Part shown: positions 7,963 to 18,236 of the stretch, piece after piece | Numbering within the stretch: the stretch's first letter is position 1 | How the letters are laid out: each line of letters begins with the position of its first letter | DNA from: an uncultured Planctomycetota bacterium | GTDB lineage: Bacteria; Planctomycetota; Phycisphaerae; Phycisphaerales; UBA5793 | Direction: 5' to 3' | DNA length: 64,000 bases | NCBI GenBank assembly: GCA_900696685.1 | Contig: CAADHA010000115.1 | Span: 26,000 to 89,999 of the forward strand | Translations under genes and position numbers: made by a program | The notes under the pieces: model-generated | The model's input: only the letters and a program-made list of their open reading frames with translations | The model's database searches: none | What the model was told of the DNA's origin: nothing

Positions 7963-8451
7963 ATGTCAAGTGGAATCTTCCAGATTGCGGCTGCGGCGGG
8001 ATCGGACCTCGGAAGCGCGCGGCGGAAAGTGCTCGTCGATCGACGCGCAGAGAGGCGAACGGATGATGACTGGGTGCTCAACCGGGCGAGCCTGCTCTCT
8101 CCCGAGGATCGGGCCGTAGTCGAAGGCTTCTACGACAAGGGGATGTCGGCCGTGCAGCTGGCCAGGCTGATGGACGTCCACCCAGGCACGGTGCGGCGGC
8201 GCACGCGCGAACTGCTGCGCCATCTGCGAAGTCCGCTCTTCTCTTTCGTGCTTGCGCATCGATCGCAATGGAGCGAACCGCGGCAGGTCGTGGCCGAACT
8301 GCACATTCTCCAGCGACGCACGTTGCGCGACACCGCGCGGCGGGCGCACCTCACCATGCACGTGGTCCGCCGCGAGGTTGAGCACATCAGAGCGCGATTC
8401 GAGGCCATGGGATTTGAGCCGGAGCGCGGGCAGCGGAGTCAGGCGTCATGA
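7963..8451 (+). CDS. Small HTH protein, first gene of the ATPase-terminase operon
   Basis: This 162-residue protein contains a helix-turn-helix resembling sigma region 4 or Sin-recombinase-type HTHs (FYDKGMSAVQLARLMDVHPG, about residues 53-72, then TVRRRTRELL). A second basic helical part ends the protein. The first ~40 residues are not conserved-looking, and the promoter is very close, so an internal start is possible. It overlaps the ATPase gene by 4 nt (ATGA). A role as a regulator or as a small-terminase-like DNA-binding adaptor would fit the operon; both are inference. Confidence 0.65.
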   Translation: MSSGIFQIAAAAGSDLGSARRKVLVDRRAERRTDDDWVLNRASLLSPEDRAVVEGFYDKGMSAVQLARLMDVHPGTVRRRTRELLRHLRSPLFSFVLAHRSQWSEPRQVVAELHILQRRTLRDTARRAHLTMHVVRREVEHIRARFEAMGFEPERGQRSQAS

Positions 8452-9143
8452 CCTGGCGCCGCAGCATCACCGTCGAGAGGGCCGTGCCCACGGCCGTCGA
8501 GCCGAGCGAGCGCGTGCTCGAAGTCGCGTCGATGTTCGGCCTGGGGGTTGACGAGTCGCGCACGCAGACCATCATCCCGCGCACGGAGATCGAACTGCGC
8601 GGCGGAGAGGTCATCTTCATCGCCGGCCCCAGCGGCAGCGGCAAGTCCACCATCCTGCGCTGCATCGCCGACCAGGTCCGCGGCTGTCTGCGCTTCGAGG
8701 ATGTTCTCCGCGGCGGCGACGACCGGCCGATCATCGAGCAGATCGGCTCGACCGTCGAGGAAGCGGCGATGATTCTCTCGCTCGCGGGCCTGGCGGATGC
8801 GTTCGTCATGCTCCGCCGACCCAGCGAACTAAGCGACGGGCAGCGCTACCGCCTGGGCCTGGCGCGCCTCATCGAGCGCGCCACGCACGCGGATGAACTC
8901 GCCGAGATCGTCATCCTGGCCGACGAGTTCGGCGCGACGCTGGATCGATTGACGGCGTCGGTCGCGGCGCGCAACGTGCGGCGGTGGGTCGATCGCCGTC
9001 CGCGCGTGTGCTTCATCGCCGCGACGACGCACGATGACCTGATCGAAGCGCTGGAGCCCGACGTTCTGATCTGCAAGCCCCTCGGAGGCGGGATCGAGAT
9101 TCACCGCCGCTCGCGTCATCGCGATCCGGAGTGCCCCTCGTGA
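8448..9143 (+). CDS. Stand-alone ABC-type ATPase (COG2401-like half)
   Basis: This 231-residue protein has a complete ABC ATPase core. Walker A is GPSGSGKST (about 60-68), a signature-like LSDGQ lies at 128-132, and Walker B is IVILADE (about 154-160). No membrane helices are present and no permease gene is near, so it is unlikely to be a transporter. Together with the next gene it resembles the two halves of COG2401, described as an ABC-type ATPase fused to a predicted acetyltransferase domain. Here the halves are separate genes with a GTGA overlap. It sits in a coupled operon ending in a terminase. Its target is unknown; a DNA- or protein-remodelling role is inference. Confidence 0.78.
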   Translation: MTWRRSITVERAVPTAVEPSERVLEVASMFGLGVDESRTQTIIPRTEIELRGGEVIFIAGPSGSGKSTILRCIADQVRGCLRFEDVLRGGDDRPIIEQIGSTVEEAAMILSLAGLADAFVMLRRPSELSDGQRYRLGLARLIERATHADELAEIVILADEFGATLDRLTASVAARNVRRWVDRRPRVCFIAATTHDDLIEALEPDVLICKPLGGGIEIHRRSRHRDPECPS

Positions 9144-9907
9144 GCGTGCTGCCCTGCGACGCCATGCTGCGCATCGAGGCGGGCAGTTGGCGCGATTACC
9201 GCGCCCTGGCCGAACATCACTATCGTTCAGGTTCGCCCTTCGCGCCCACGGCGATCTACGCGATGCGCCACGACGCCCTCGACGCCGCCGCCCGCTTCAC
9301 CGGTGCGGCCGCGCGGCCGACGCTCGTCGGCGTGCTCGTCATGACGCGGCCTCAACTGGGCTGCACGTTGCGCGATCACGCGACGGGCGGGCGATACCGC
9401 GGGCTGAAGCGGTCCGAGGCTGCGGACCTGCTCAACGCCGAGGTGCGCGCCATCGCCCGCGTGGTGCTCGATCCGCGCTACCGCGGCCTGGGTCTGGCGG
9501 TGCGCCTGGTCAAGCACGCGCTGGCGCACGCCGACACGCCCTATGTCGAGGCGCTGGCGGCGATGGGGCGGGTCAATCCCTTCTTCGAGCGTGCGGGAAT
9601 GGTGCGCTACGAGGCGCCGCCGCGTCTGGCCGACGCCCGGCTGCTCGACGCCTTGGCGGAAGAGAACTGGCCGCACACGCTCCTCGCCTGTCCGCGCCTC
9701 TTCGCGGCGCGACTGAGCGAGCTCGAACAGGTGCGCCGCGCGTGGATCGAAAGTGAATTGCGCCGCTGGCATCGCAGCGCCGCGTTCATGGCGCGCGGTG
9801 AAGCGGAGGGCGTGAGCCTCGATGAGGTGATTCGGCTCGCGCGCGACCGCCTCCTCTTGCGCTGCGTCTACTACCTCCACCACGATCCGCAGCGAGGTGC
9901 GTCATGA
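9140..9907 (+). CDS. GNAT-type acetyltransferase (COG2401-like half)
   Basis: This 255-residue protein has a GNAT-like segment RVVLDPRYRGLGLAVRLV (about residues 110-130) that would bind acetyl-CoA, followed by the family-typical YVEALAAMGRVNPFFERAG. A helical, arginine-rich C-terminal third is not part of the GNAT fold. The GTG at 9140 was chosen because it overlaps the ATPase stop as GTGA; a GTG three codons earlier is possible. The pairing with the ABC ATPase mirrors the fused COG2401 architecture. The substrate is unknown. Overlap with the ParB-like gene is again 4 nt. Confidence 0.72.
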   Translation: MSVLPCDAMLRIEAGSWRDYRALAEHHYRSGSPFAPTAIYAMRHDALDAAARFTGAAARPTLVGVLVMTRPQLGCTLRDHATGGRYRGLKRSEAADLLNAEVRAIARVVLDPRYRGLGLAVRLVKHALAHADTPYVEALAAMGRVNPFFERAGMVRYEAPPRLADARLLDALAEENWPHTLLACPRLFAARLSELEQVRRAWIESELRRWHRSAAFMARGEAEGVSLDEVIRLARDRLLLRCVYYLHHDPQRGAS

Positions 9908-10521
9908 TCGAGGTTCCGCTGATTCACCTGCGAAGCCGGGCCGACAACGCCAACGTCATGCCCGAGGCGCTGCTCGTCAAACTCGTCGGGCACATCGGGC
10001 GCACCGGCCGCTACCCGCACCTCATCGTGCGGCCGATGCCGGGCGAGACCGGTGCGTACGAAATTCTCGACGGGCATCACCGGGCCGAAGCGCTGCGGCG
10101 GCTCGGGCGCGAGGCGGCTTGCTGCGAAGTATGGAATGTTGACGATGATGAAGCGCTTGTGCTGCTGGCCACGCTCAATCGATTGCAGGGGCGGGACGAG
10201 GTGCGCCGGCGTGCCGGCCTGCTCGAAACCCTGCGGCAGCGCTATGGCGAGCAGCGCCTGCCGCAGTGGCTGCCCGAGGATGCTGCGCGACTCGATCGGC
10301 TGCGGCAGGTGCGCCTGGAGCCGCCGTCCCCGGCGCCCGCGATCGGCGCCAGCGATCTGCCCGCCGCCGTGACCTTCTTCCTCACGCCGGCGCAGAAGCG
10401 GCGGCTCGAAGATGTTCTCCGCGCCCATGCCGGCACGCGCTCGCAGCAGTTGATCGCCTGTCTGCAACTCAACGGCGAGCAAGCGCCTCCTTGCGATTCG
10501 AACCCACGGAGCCGAACATGA
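9904..10521 (+). CDS. ParB/Srx-fold nuclease-like protein
   Basis: This 205-residue protein starts with the ParB N-terminal fold: IPL-type first strand, HLIVRPMP, then the signature ILDGHHRAEALRRLG (about residues 54-68) with the GHHR box at 57-60. In the family this fold binds CTP or acts as a nuclease. A canonical ParB central HTH is not obvious; the C-terminal half is helical and basic. Partner parA is absent, so plasmid-type partition is unlikely. It overlaps its neighbours on both sides by 4 nt. Similar small ParB-fold proteins occur beside phage terminases, which supports a DNA-processing role here. Confidence 0.75.
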   Translation: MIEVPLIHLRSRADNANVMPEALLVKLVGHIGRTGRYPHLIVRPMPGETGAYEILDGHHRAEALRRLGREAACCEVWNVDDDEALVLLATLNRLQGRDEVRRRAGLLETLRQRYGEQRLPQWLPEDAARLDRLRQVRLEPPSPAPAIGASDLPAAVTFFLTPAQKRRLEDVLRAHAGTRSQQLIACLQLNGEQAPPCDSNPRSRT

Positions 10522-11000
10522 AGCAGTCCTCCATCCACTCGACGCGCAGCGAGCGCCTGATGCAGGCGCTCTACGAAGCACAGCAGGACCTCGATCAACT
10601 GGCCAGGCAGGAGAAACTGACGCTGACGCGGCTGGCGGGGTGGGCGAATCAGCCCGACACCATGGCTGCGCTCGACGGCCTGTGCCGGCTCAATGACGTG
10701 CGGGCGCAACTGCTCGTGAGCCGCTATCGCACGCTCGCCGCGGCGCGGCTCTTTGAACTGGCCAAGGACGAGGGCGCGGGCGAACTGGCGCGCAAGGCGT
10801 GCGTTGACCTGCTCAAGGTGTGCCTCATTCCGCTCACCGGCAGCGAAGGCGCCGGCGAGGCCTCGGGCGCTGCACCAAGCGTGGTTGATGAAAGCACCGT
10901 GCGGCGGCTGCTGGGCGAACTCGGGCGCGAAGCGGGCGAAGCGCCGGCTGCATCCGATTCGCGGGCAGAGGGCGACGCCCAGCCCTGCGGAGCGGATTGA
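10518..11000 (+). CDS. Small helical protein preceding terminase
   Basis: This 160-residue protein is mostly helical, with a Gly/Ala-rich spacer at about 105-130. No domain is recognised. Its position directly before a terminase large subunit, and its size and charge pattern, are what one expects of a small terminase subunit. That role is inference, because no clear HTH is visible. The start at 10518 gives an ATGA overlap with the ParB-like gene. The stop at 10998-11000 is followed immediately by the terminase ATG. Confidence 0.6.
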   Translation: MKQSSIHSTRSERLMQALYEAQQDLDQLARQEKLTLTRLAGWANQPDTMAALDGLCRLNDVRAQLLVSRYRTLAAARLFELAKDEGAGELARKACVDLLKVCLIPLTGSEGAGEASGAAPSVVDESTVRRLLGELGREAGEAPAASDSRAEGDAQPCGAD

Positions 11001-12467
11001 ATGATCGCCGTCGAGTCATCACCCACGGGCATGCAGGTGCGCCGCGCCCTGCGGCTGATCAGGCCGGCGACGGCGGATGAACTGCACGGCTATCTTCGGG
11101 CTGTGCTGGGCTTCGACGTGCCGCGCCGGGCGGTGGTCGAAGGGCACGACGCCCCGTTTGACTACCTCTGCCACGCTTTCTTCGAGACGGGACCGGAGCG
11201 CGATTGCGTCGTGTGGGCGAACCGCGGCGGGGGAAAGACGCGCTTCGGCGCCATCGCCACGCTCCTCGACCTGGTCTTCAAGCCCGGCATCCAGGTGCGC
11301 ATCCTCGGCGGTTCGCTCGAACAGTCCTCGCGCATGCATGCCTACCTGCGCGAGATGATCGAGAGCGAGGTCTTCTCCGACCTTCTCGACGGCAAGGCGA
11401 CGGGCAAGCACATTCAACTCAAGAGCGGCTCGCGCGTCGAGGTTCAGGCGCAGAGCGAGCAGTCGGTGCGCGGCCTGCGGGTGCAGAAACTCCGCTGCGA
11501 CGAGGTCGAGTTGTTCACCCCCGAAGTCTGGCAGGCGGCGCAGTTCGTCACGCGCTCGGCGCAGTGCGGCGACGTCTTCGTGCGCGGGTGCATCGAGGCG
11601 CTGAGCACGATGCACCGGCCGTTCGGCCTCATGCACCGCCTCGTGCGCGAGCGGGGCGGGCGGCGCCTCTTCCGCTGGGGATTGCTCGGGGTGATCGAGC
11701 GCTGCCCGCCAGCGCGGCCGTGCGAAGATTGCCGCCTGTGGGCCGATTGCGGCGGCATGGCGCGAACGACGCGCGGGTTCTTCCGCGTCGAGGATGCGCT
11801 CGTGCAGAAGGGGCGAACCGACGGCAACGCCTGGGCGGCCGAGATGCTCTGCCGCGAGCCCAGCCGCAGCAACTGCGTCTACACGCAGTTCGACGGGAAG
11901 GTTCACGTCGAGCCGTTCGTCGAGATGGACGAATCGCCCGGGTCGTGGGCGGCGGGGATGGACTTCGGCTTCCGCTCCCCGACCGTTGTGCTCTGGGCGC
12001 GCCTGCACGGCGACGGCTCCGCACACATCGTCGACGAGCACATCGCTTCGGAAATGACGATCCAGCAGCACATCGACACGATCCGCGCTCGGAGCGCGGG
12101 AAGGCGGCTTGAGTGGATCGGAATCGATCCCGCGGGCTTTCAGCGCCGCGAGCATCTCGGGACGAGTTCGGCGGCGCTGCTCATGCGCGCGGGATTCCGG
12201 ATTCGGGCGCGGTCGTGCGGCGTGCAGGCGGGCATTCTCGCGGTCTCGGCGCTCCTGCGCAGCGCTGACGGGCGCGTGCGCCTGCGCATCGATCCTCGCT
12301 GCGTGCGGCTCATCGAGTCCCTGCGCACCTACCACTATCCCGCGGAACAGAGGGAGAGTACCGAACCGGTGAAGGACGGGAGCGATCACGCCTGCGATGC
12401 GCTGCGCTACCTCGTGGTGAATCTCGACGGCGAGGGGCGGAAGGCGAAGGTGGTGAAGTATGCGTGA
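11001..12467 (+). CDS. Terminase large subunit-like ATPase/nuclease
   Basis: This 488-residue protein has both terminase domains. The ATPase part shows Walker A ANRGGGKT (73-80), Walker B KLRCDE (D167/E168) and a coupling motif EALST (about 199-203). The RNase H-like nuclease part shows GMDFGF (D321), GIDPAG (D376) and DGSDHACDALRYLV (D462/D466). Between the domains lies a cysteine cluster C235-x5-C241-x2-C244-x5-C250 that could bind zinc. All catalytic positions look intact, so this does not read as a dead remnant. In phages TerL pumps and cuts DNA into capsids, but no portal, capsid, protease or tail gene is present within the window. The gene ends just before a pair of CCCCACGA hairpins. 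Confidence 0.88.
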   Translation: MIAVESSPTGMQVRRALRLIRPATADELHGYLRAVLGFDVPRRAVVEGHDAPFDYLCHAFFETGPERDCVVWANRGGGKTRFGAIATLLDLVFKPGIQVRILGGSLEQSSRMHAYLREMIESEVFSDLLDGKATGKHIQLKSGSRVEVQAQSEQSVRGLRVQKLRCDEVELFTPEVWQAAQFVTRSAQCGDVFVRGCIEALSTMHRPFGLMHRLVRERGGRRLFRWGLLGVIERCPPARPCEDCRLWADCGGMARTTRGFFRVEDALVQKGRTDGNAWAAEMLCREPSRSNCVYTQFDGKVHVEPFVEMDESPGSWAAGMDFGFRSPTVVLWARLHGDGSAHIVDEHIASEMTIQQHIDTIRARSAGRRLEWIGIDPAGFQRREHLGTSSAALLMRAGFRIRARSCGVQAGILAVSALLRSADGRVRLRIDPRCVRLIESLRTYHYPAEQRESTEPVKDGSDHACDALRYLVVNLDGEGRKAKVVKYA

Positions 12468-12474
12468 GGGGGTG

Positions 12475-12556
12475 CACCCCACGATTCGCAGAGCCTCATC
12501 GTGGGCGTGGGAGCACCCCACGATTCGCTCGAAGACTCGCTCATCGTGGGCGTGGG
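12475..12556. repeat. Two CCCCACGA...TCGTGGG hairpin repeats
   Basis: Copy A (12475-12510) and copy B (12514-12556) each have a CCCACGA/TCGTGGG stem; B has a longer loop containing CTCGAAGACTCGC. Copy B recurs in reverse at 46691-46732, and A-like units recur as a triple tandem at 47776-47887. The pair directly follows the terminase stop and precedes a convergent gene. It probably acts as a two-way transcription terminator, but its repetition suggests a dispersed repeat family. Confidence 0.8.
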
Positions 12557-12562
12557 TGGCAT

Positions 12563-12820
12563 TCAGAAGTAGCGCGGGGCGGCCCACATGACGATCACGT
12601 ACAGCCCGATGCACATGAGGATCATGACAACCATCACCTGAACCGTCATCTTGACGACTTGCCGCCAGTAGCGACGCATCGTCGGCACGCGAATGGCCTT
12701 GTAGACCATCGCGATCAGGAAGACCATGGGAATGACAAGCCACCACCACCACCCGCTGATGTTGATCGGGTCGAGGAAGGGTCGGTATGCGAGCGTGAGC
12801 ATGGCGGGCAGGGGGTTCAT
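12563..12820 (-). CDS. Small membrane protein, hypothetical
   Basis: This 85-residue protein has two hydrophobic helices, one starting at a tryptophan-rich WWWWLVIPMVFLIAMV and one near the C terminus (VMVVMILMCIGLYVIV). A basic segment lies between them. The start at 12820 overlaps the stop of the upstream gene as ATGA, so the two are cotranslated. No family is recognised. Confidence 0.65.
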   Translation of the reverse strand: MNPLPAMLTLAYRPFLDPINISGWWWWLVIPMVFLIAMVYKAIRVPTMRRYWRQVVKMTVQVMVVMILMCIGLYVIVMWAAPRYF

Positions 12821-13353
12821 TTCGCGCGTCGCTCCACTCCGCCCGGCGGGCCGGCAGGCTTCTCGTCCTCTTCGCGGCGGCGGGGCAGGATGATCACGTC
12901 GAGGATGGCCAGGAGATTGAGCATCCCTGCGACGGTGGTGAAGAGCGTCGGTATCTCGTGTCCGTGGCTGAAGGACGGGCGCGGGTAGACGTGATTGACG
13001 CTGTAAGAGGGGTCGTCCGGGGCGTAATGGCGCGCGTGCCACGCGTTGATTACGGGCGTAACCGGTCCGACGAGCACCTGTCCGCAGTACCACAGGAACT
13101 TTTTCTCGCGGTCGATGATGCCCAGTCCGCCGATCAGCAGTCCGCCGAGGTAGAGGGCGCCGATGCCGGCCGCGATGAGTCGGGCGCGGCGCCGATGGCC
13201 GAGGAACCAGTGTCCCAGTCCGGGCAGAACCCAGGCGAGGATGGGTGCGATGAGATTGAAGCGTGCCTCGTCTTCGTCCCGGATCGACACGGGGTGATCT
13301 CCGGCATTTTGGGCGCGGCGGCGGCGGCGCAGGGAAGGGGATGAAAAGATCAT
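12817..13353 (-). CDS. Membrane protein, hypothetical
   Basis: This protein of about 178 residues has a basic N terminus followed by four hydrophobic stretches. The first (ILAWVLPGLGHWFLGHRRR) resembles the entrance helix of TM2-like and related small membrane families. A long loop with YPRPSFSHGHEIPTL precedes the last helices, and the tail is charged and proline-rich. The ATG at 13353 was chosen; the frame is open to 13428, but that part is unlike a membrane protein start. It is cotranslated with the 85-residue membrane protein downstream. The function is unknown. Confidence 0.65.
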   Translation of the reverse strand: MIFSSPSLRRRRRAQNAGDHPVSIRDEDEARFNLIAPILAWVLPGLGHWFLGHRRRARLIAAGIGALYLGGLLIGGLGIIDREKKFLWYCGQVLVGPVTPVINAWHARHYAPDDPSYSVNHVYPRPSFSHGHEIPTLFTTVAGMLNLLAILDVIILPRRREEDEKPAGPPGGVERRAK

Positions 13354-13492
13354 CGGTCCCGATTGACAAGCAACCGGGACCCTGTAGTGTACCCGCGCCT
13401 CGGCCCGGGGTTGGGCCGGTTCGGCCAAGGGAATTGAACCATCAGGCGGCCGCCTTGACCGCGCGTCCGCACCATTTCGAGGTCACTTCGCC

Positions 13493-13915
13493 ATGAACCC
13501 GATTGCCCGCATCATGTCCGATTTACCGATCGACGACCTCGCCTTCGATCAGCGCCGGCGCGGCGGCGCACAGGATGAAGATTCCGCCTTCGCCTTGCTC
13601 GATGCGATGGCCTCCGGCCGCGACAACCTCATTCCGTGCCTCGCCGGCGGCGACGAAGATGAGGATGACGAGGACATCGAGCCCGATGTGGACGCTGACG
13701 ACCTCGAGTTTGACGACGATGACGAAGAGCTCGAAGACGACGAAGATGTCGACGATGAGGAATATGACGCCGACGTCGACGAGGACGAAGACGAAGGAGA
13801 AGAAGAGGAGGATGCGGACGAGGACTTCTGGGACGAAGAGGAGGCGGACGACGAGAGTTTCCTCGACGATGAGGAAGAGGAAGAGGCCATCTTCGACGAT
13901 GAAGAGGAAGACTGA
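13493..13915 (+). CDS. Extremely acidic protein
   Basis: This 140-residue protein has an ordinary first ~50 residues (MSDLPIDDLAFDQRRRGG...) and then a tail made almost entirely of Asp and Glu, with a few aromatic residues (EYDAD, DEDFWDE, EAIFDDE). Such tails occur in RNA polymerase delta-like proteins, nucleic-acid mimics and chaperones, but nothing specific is recognisable here. The ATG at 13493 is the first in frame. GAN/GAR codon use makes the DNA look repetitive, but the frame is clearly coding. Confidence 0.65.
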   Translation: MNPIARIMSDLPIDDLAFDQRRRGGAQDEDSAFALLDAMASGRDNLIPCLAGGDEDEDDEDIEPDVDADDLEFDDDDEELEDDEDVDDEEYDADVDEDEDEGEEEEDADEDFWDEEEADDESFLDDEEEEEAIFDDEEED

Positions 13916-13978
13916 CTGAGCGTCGCTTGACCCTGCGGCCCGTGGCGGCAGGGCGCGGCGGCGCGCCGGAGATGTCTC

Positions 13979-14491
13979 ATGAGCCAGGGCAAGCGATCTT
14001 CCTCCCGACCTTCATCGGAGCGTTCAGAGAGATCGGACTCTCGACACAGGTCGGCTGGTCCAGGTCGCCCGGAAGCCGCAGCCTCGGACCCGCCCTCGAT
14101 CCTCGGCGAGGGCGTGGCTGACCGGCGTGTCGTGCCCGACCGCCGGCTGGCGCCAGGTGCCGTGGGGACAGGCCTGGAGCGACGCCGCGGGCCCGGGCGC
14201 CGACGGACTGACTTCACTCGCACCGCTGAAGAAGGGGAGATGACCGGGGAGCAGTTCCTCTTCCTCATGGCCATCGACGCCTTCAAGCGGGTCAACAACA
14301 AGACCTTCCCCTCCTGGTCAGACGTGCTGGAGATCATCCGTCGCCTCGGCTACCGAAAGGTCCAGCCCTCGGAGATCAGGGTCTCCCAGGCTGAGGATTG
14401 GACTGAGGCGGCCGATGCTCCGATCTGGCCGGCCGCCGCTCCAAGCCTCGATTCCGATGCTGACCTCGAGAGTTATGAGGACGCGGCATAG
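13979..14491 (+). CDS. Basic, low-complexity N-terminal protein with conserved helical C-terminal part
   Basis: This 170-residue protein has an Arg/Ser/Pro-rich disordered first half (including RRGPGRRRTDF). A compact helical segment follows: MTGEQFLFLMAIDAFKR, then PSWSDVLEIIRRLGYRKV (about residues 88-130). The tail is acidic. The helical segment looks conserved in style, and an internal ATG precedes it, so a shorter protein is possible. The upstream GGAG six bases before the 13979 ATG supports the longer start. The function is unknown. Confidence 0.6.
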   Translation: MSQGKRSSSRPSSERSERSDSRHRSAGPGRPEAAASDPPSILGEGVADRRVVPDRRLAPGAVGTGLERRRGPGRRRTDFTRTAEEGEMTGEQFLFLMAIDAFKRVNNKTFPSWSDVLEIIRRLGYRKVQPSEIRVSQAEDWTEAADAPIWPAAAPSLDSDADLESYEDAA

Positions 14492-14722
14492 ACGGCGCTT
14501 GCGGCTCCGCGAAGGCTCCTTCTCATTCCATCGGCCATCTTCGTCAGCCTAAGGGGACGGTCGCAGGCTCGCCCCGATCAGTTGCCGCCGATGGCCATGG
14601 ACTCGGTCCGTCATGGAGCGACCTGCGCAGATAGATAGGCCGCCCGAGTTGAGAATCGGTCGGCAGGGGGCTTCAATACGGCCCTGAAACAAGGGTCGAT
14701 TCAGAGAGGATTGTGACGACGT

Positions 14723-14908
14723 ATGGCCATTCGAATCAAGGCACGCAGCGGCGAGTCGGTCGAGCAGATGCTTCGCAGGTTCAAGAAACTCTGCGAGAAG
14801 GAAGGGCTGACCAAGGACATCAAGCGGCGGCAGTACTACGAGAAACCCTCCGAGCGACGCAACCGTGAGGCGCGACGGACCCAGCCGCGGCGTCCTTTCA
14901 TGGTCTGA
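14723..14908 (+). CDS. rpsU: 30S ribosomal protein S21
   Basis: This 61-residue basic protein matches S21: I-K-A-R..ESVEQMLRRFKKLCEKEG at the start, then KRRQYYEKPSERR. S21 binds the small subunit near the anti-Shine-Dalgarno and helps mRNA selection. Its length is normal. It stands alone, with about 230 bp before and 220 bp after it in which I see no other gene. Confidence 0.93.
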   Translation: MAIRIKARSGESVEQMLRRFKKLCEKEGLTKDIKRRQYYEKPSERRNREARRTQPRRPFMV

Positions 14909-15129
14909 GTGGCCGACAGGATTCGAGCGGCTCCGACCGCCTTCCCGTCGGTCGGATTCCACACTTGAGCAATCGCGGCGTGCAGAGGCTGCCCTCACCC
15001 GCATCATCAGGCTTCACATCGGCGTTGACGGCTCCTGAGTCGATCATGCCTCTCGTTGGATTCACTTCTTTTACGCTGTCTGGCCCGATCCGGTAGCAAT
15101 GGGTGGATCGCGGCCGCGAGGATCGGAAC

Positions 15130-17748
<2,619 letters not shown>

Positions 17749-17776
17749 GTCGTCGCCCATCCAACCTGCAGTAAAC

Positions 17777-17809
17777 CCGAAGCCCACGTTCAATGAACGT
17801 GGGCTTCGG
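17777..17809. repeat. Perfect 33-bp palindrome, left copy
   Basis: CCGAAGCCCACGTTCA and its exact complement surround a single A, giving a 16-bp stem. The same palindrome recurs at 18181-18219, on the other side of a decayed HUH transposase. It starts 28 bp after the hppA stop, so it may also serve as that gene's terminator, though no clear T run follows. Confidence 0.9.
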
Positions 17810-17856
17810 TGTTGAATAGACTTGACGCGGATCGAACGAGAAGCGGAGGCGCAACC

Positions 17857-18183
17857 ATGCCCGCCTGGCGCAACTGGTACCATGCAATCGCCTCAACATA
17901 TGGATCCTGACTGCCGGGCGACCCGCGAGGCTTCCGGACCCGAAGGCGCCGCGAACACGTCGAGGGAGATTACAAGGCGCCGCCTCCCGCCGGTCGTTAC
18001 GAGGTCCGCCATGCCGATGCGCGCCGGAAGTTGGTGCGAGAGGCGGTGGCGCTGACGACGGCGCAGCGACGATTCGTGCTTGTCGAGTTCCGTGAGACGC
18101 TCATCGCGCATGACGTGCGCATCATCGCCATCGCGGTCGCCGCGACGCACCTGCACGTTCTGGCGCAGTTTCCCCCGCGCACG
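17857..18183 (+). pseudogene. Decayed HUH (Y1) transposase-like gene with in-frame stop
   Basis: Starting at the ATG at 17857 the frame reads MPAWRNWYHAIASTYGS, then a TGA (17908-17910), then continues as LPGDPRGFRTRRRREHVEGD and on through RYEVRHADARRKLVREAV to IAVAATHLHVLAQFP. The HLH triad is the HUH metal-binding motif of Y1 transposases. WLPGDPRGF is expected at the interruption, so a TGG tryptophan has become TGA. The part that should hold the catalytic tyrosine is missing: the frame runs into the right-hand palindrome at 18181. It is therefore broken twice. The flanking palindromes suggest it once acted as a REP-type transposase on them. Confidence 0.75.
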
Positions 18184-18219
18184 CCGAAGCCCACGTTCAA
18201 TGAACGTGGGCTTCGGCGT
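18181..18219. repeat. Perfect 39-bp palindrome, right copy
   Basis: ACGCCGAAGCCCACGTTCA and its exact complement surround one A. The inner 33 bp are identical to 17777-17809. The next gene starts 17 bp downstream, so the palindrome also lies in its leader. Confidence 0.9.
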
Positions 18220-18236
18220 TCGACTACACTTGGCTC

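Noticed and set aside
6889..12467. Ordinary complete prophage
   Set aside because: No portal, capsid, tail, lysis or integrase genes are present, and both flanks are chromosomal-type genes.
12464..12988. Plus-strand open frame after terL
   Set aside because: It is built from the hairpin repeats and then runs antisense to the two membrane-protein genes.
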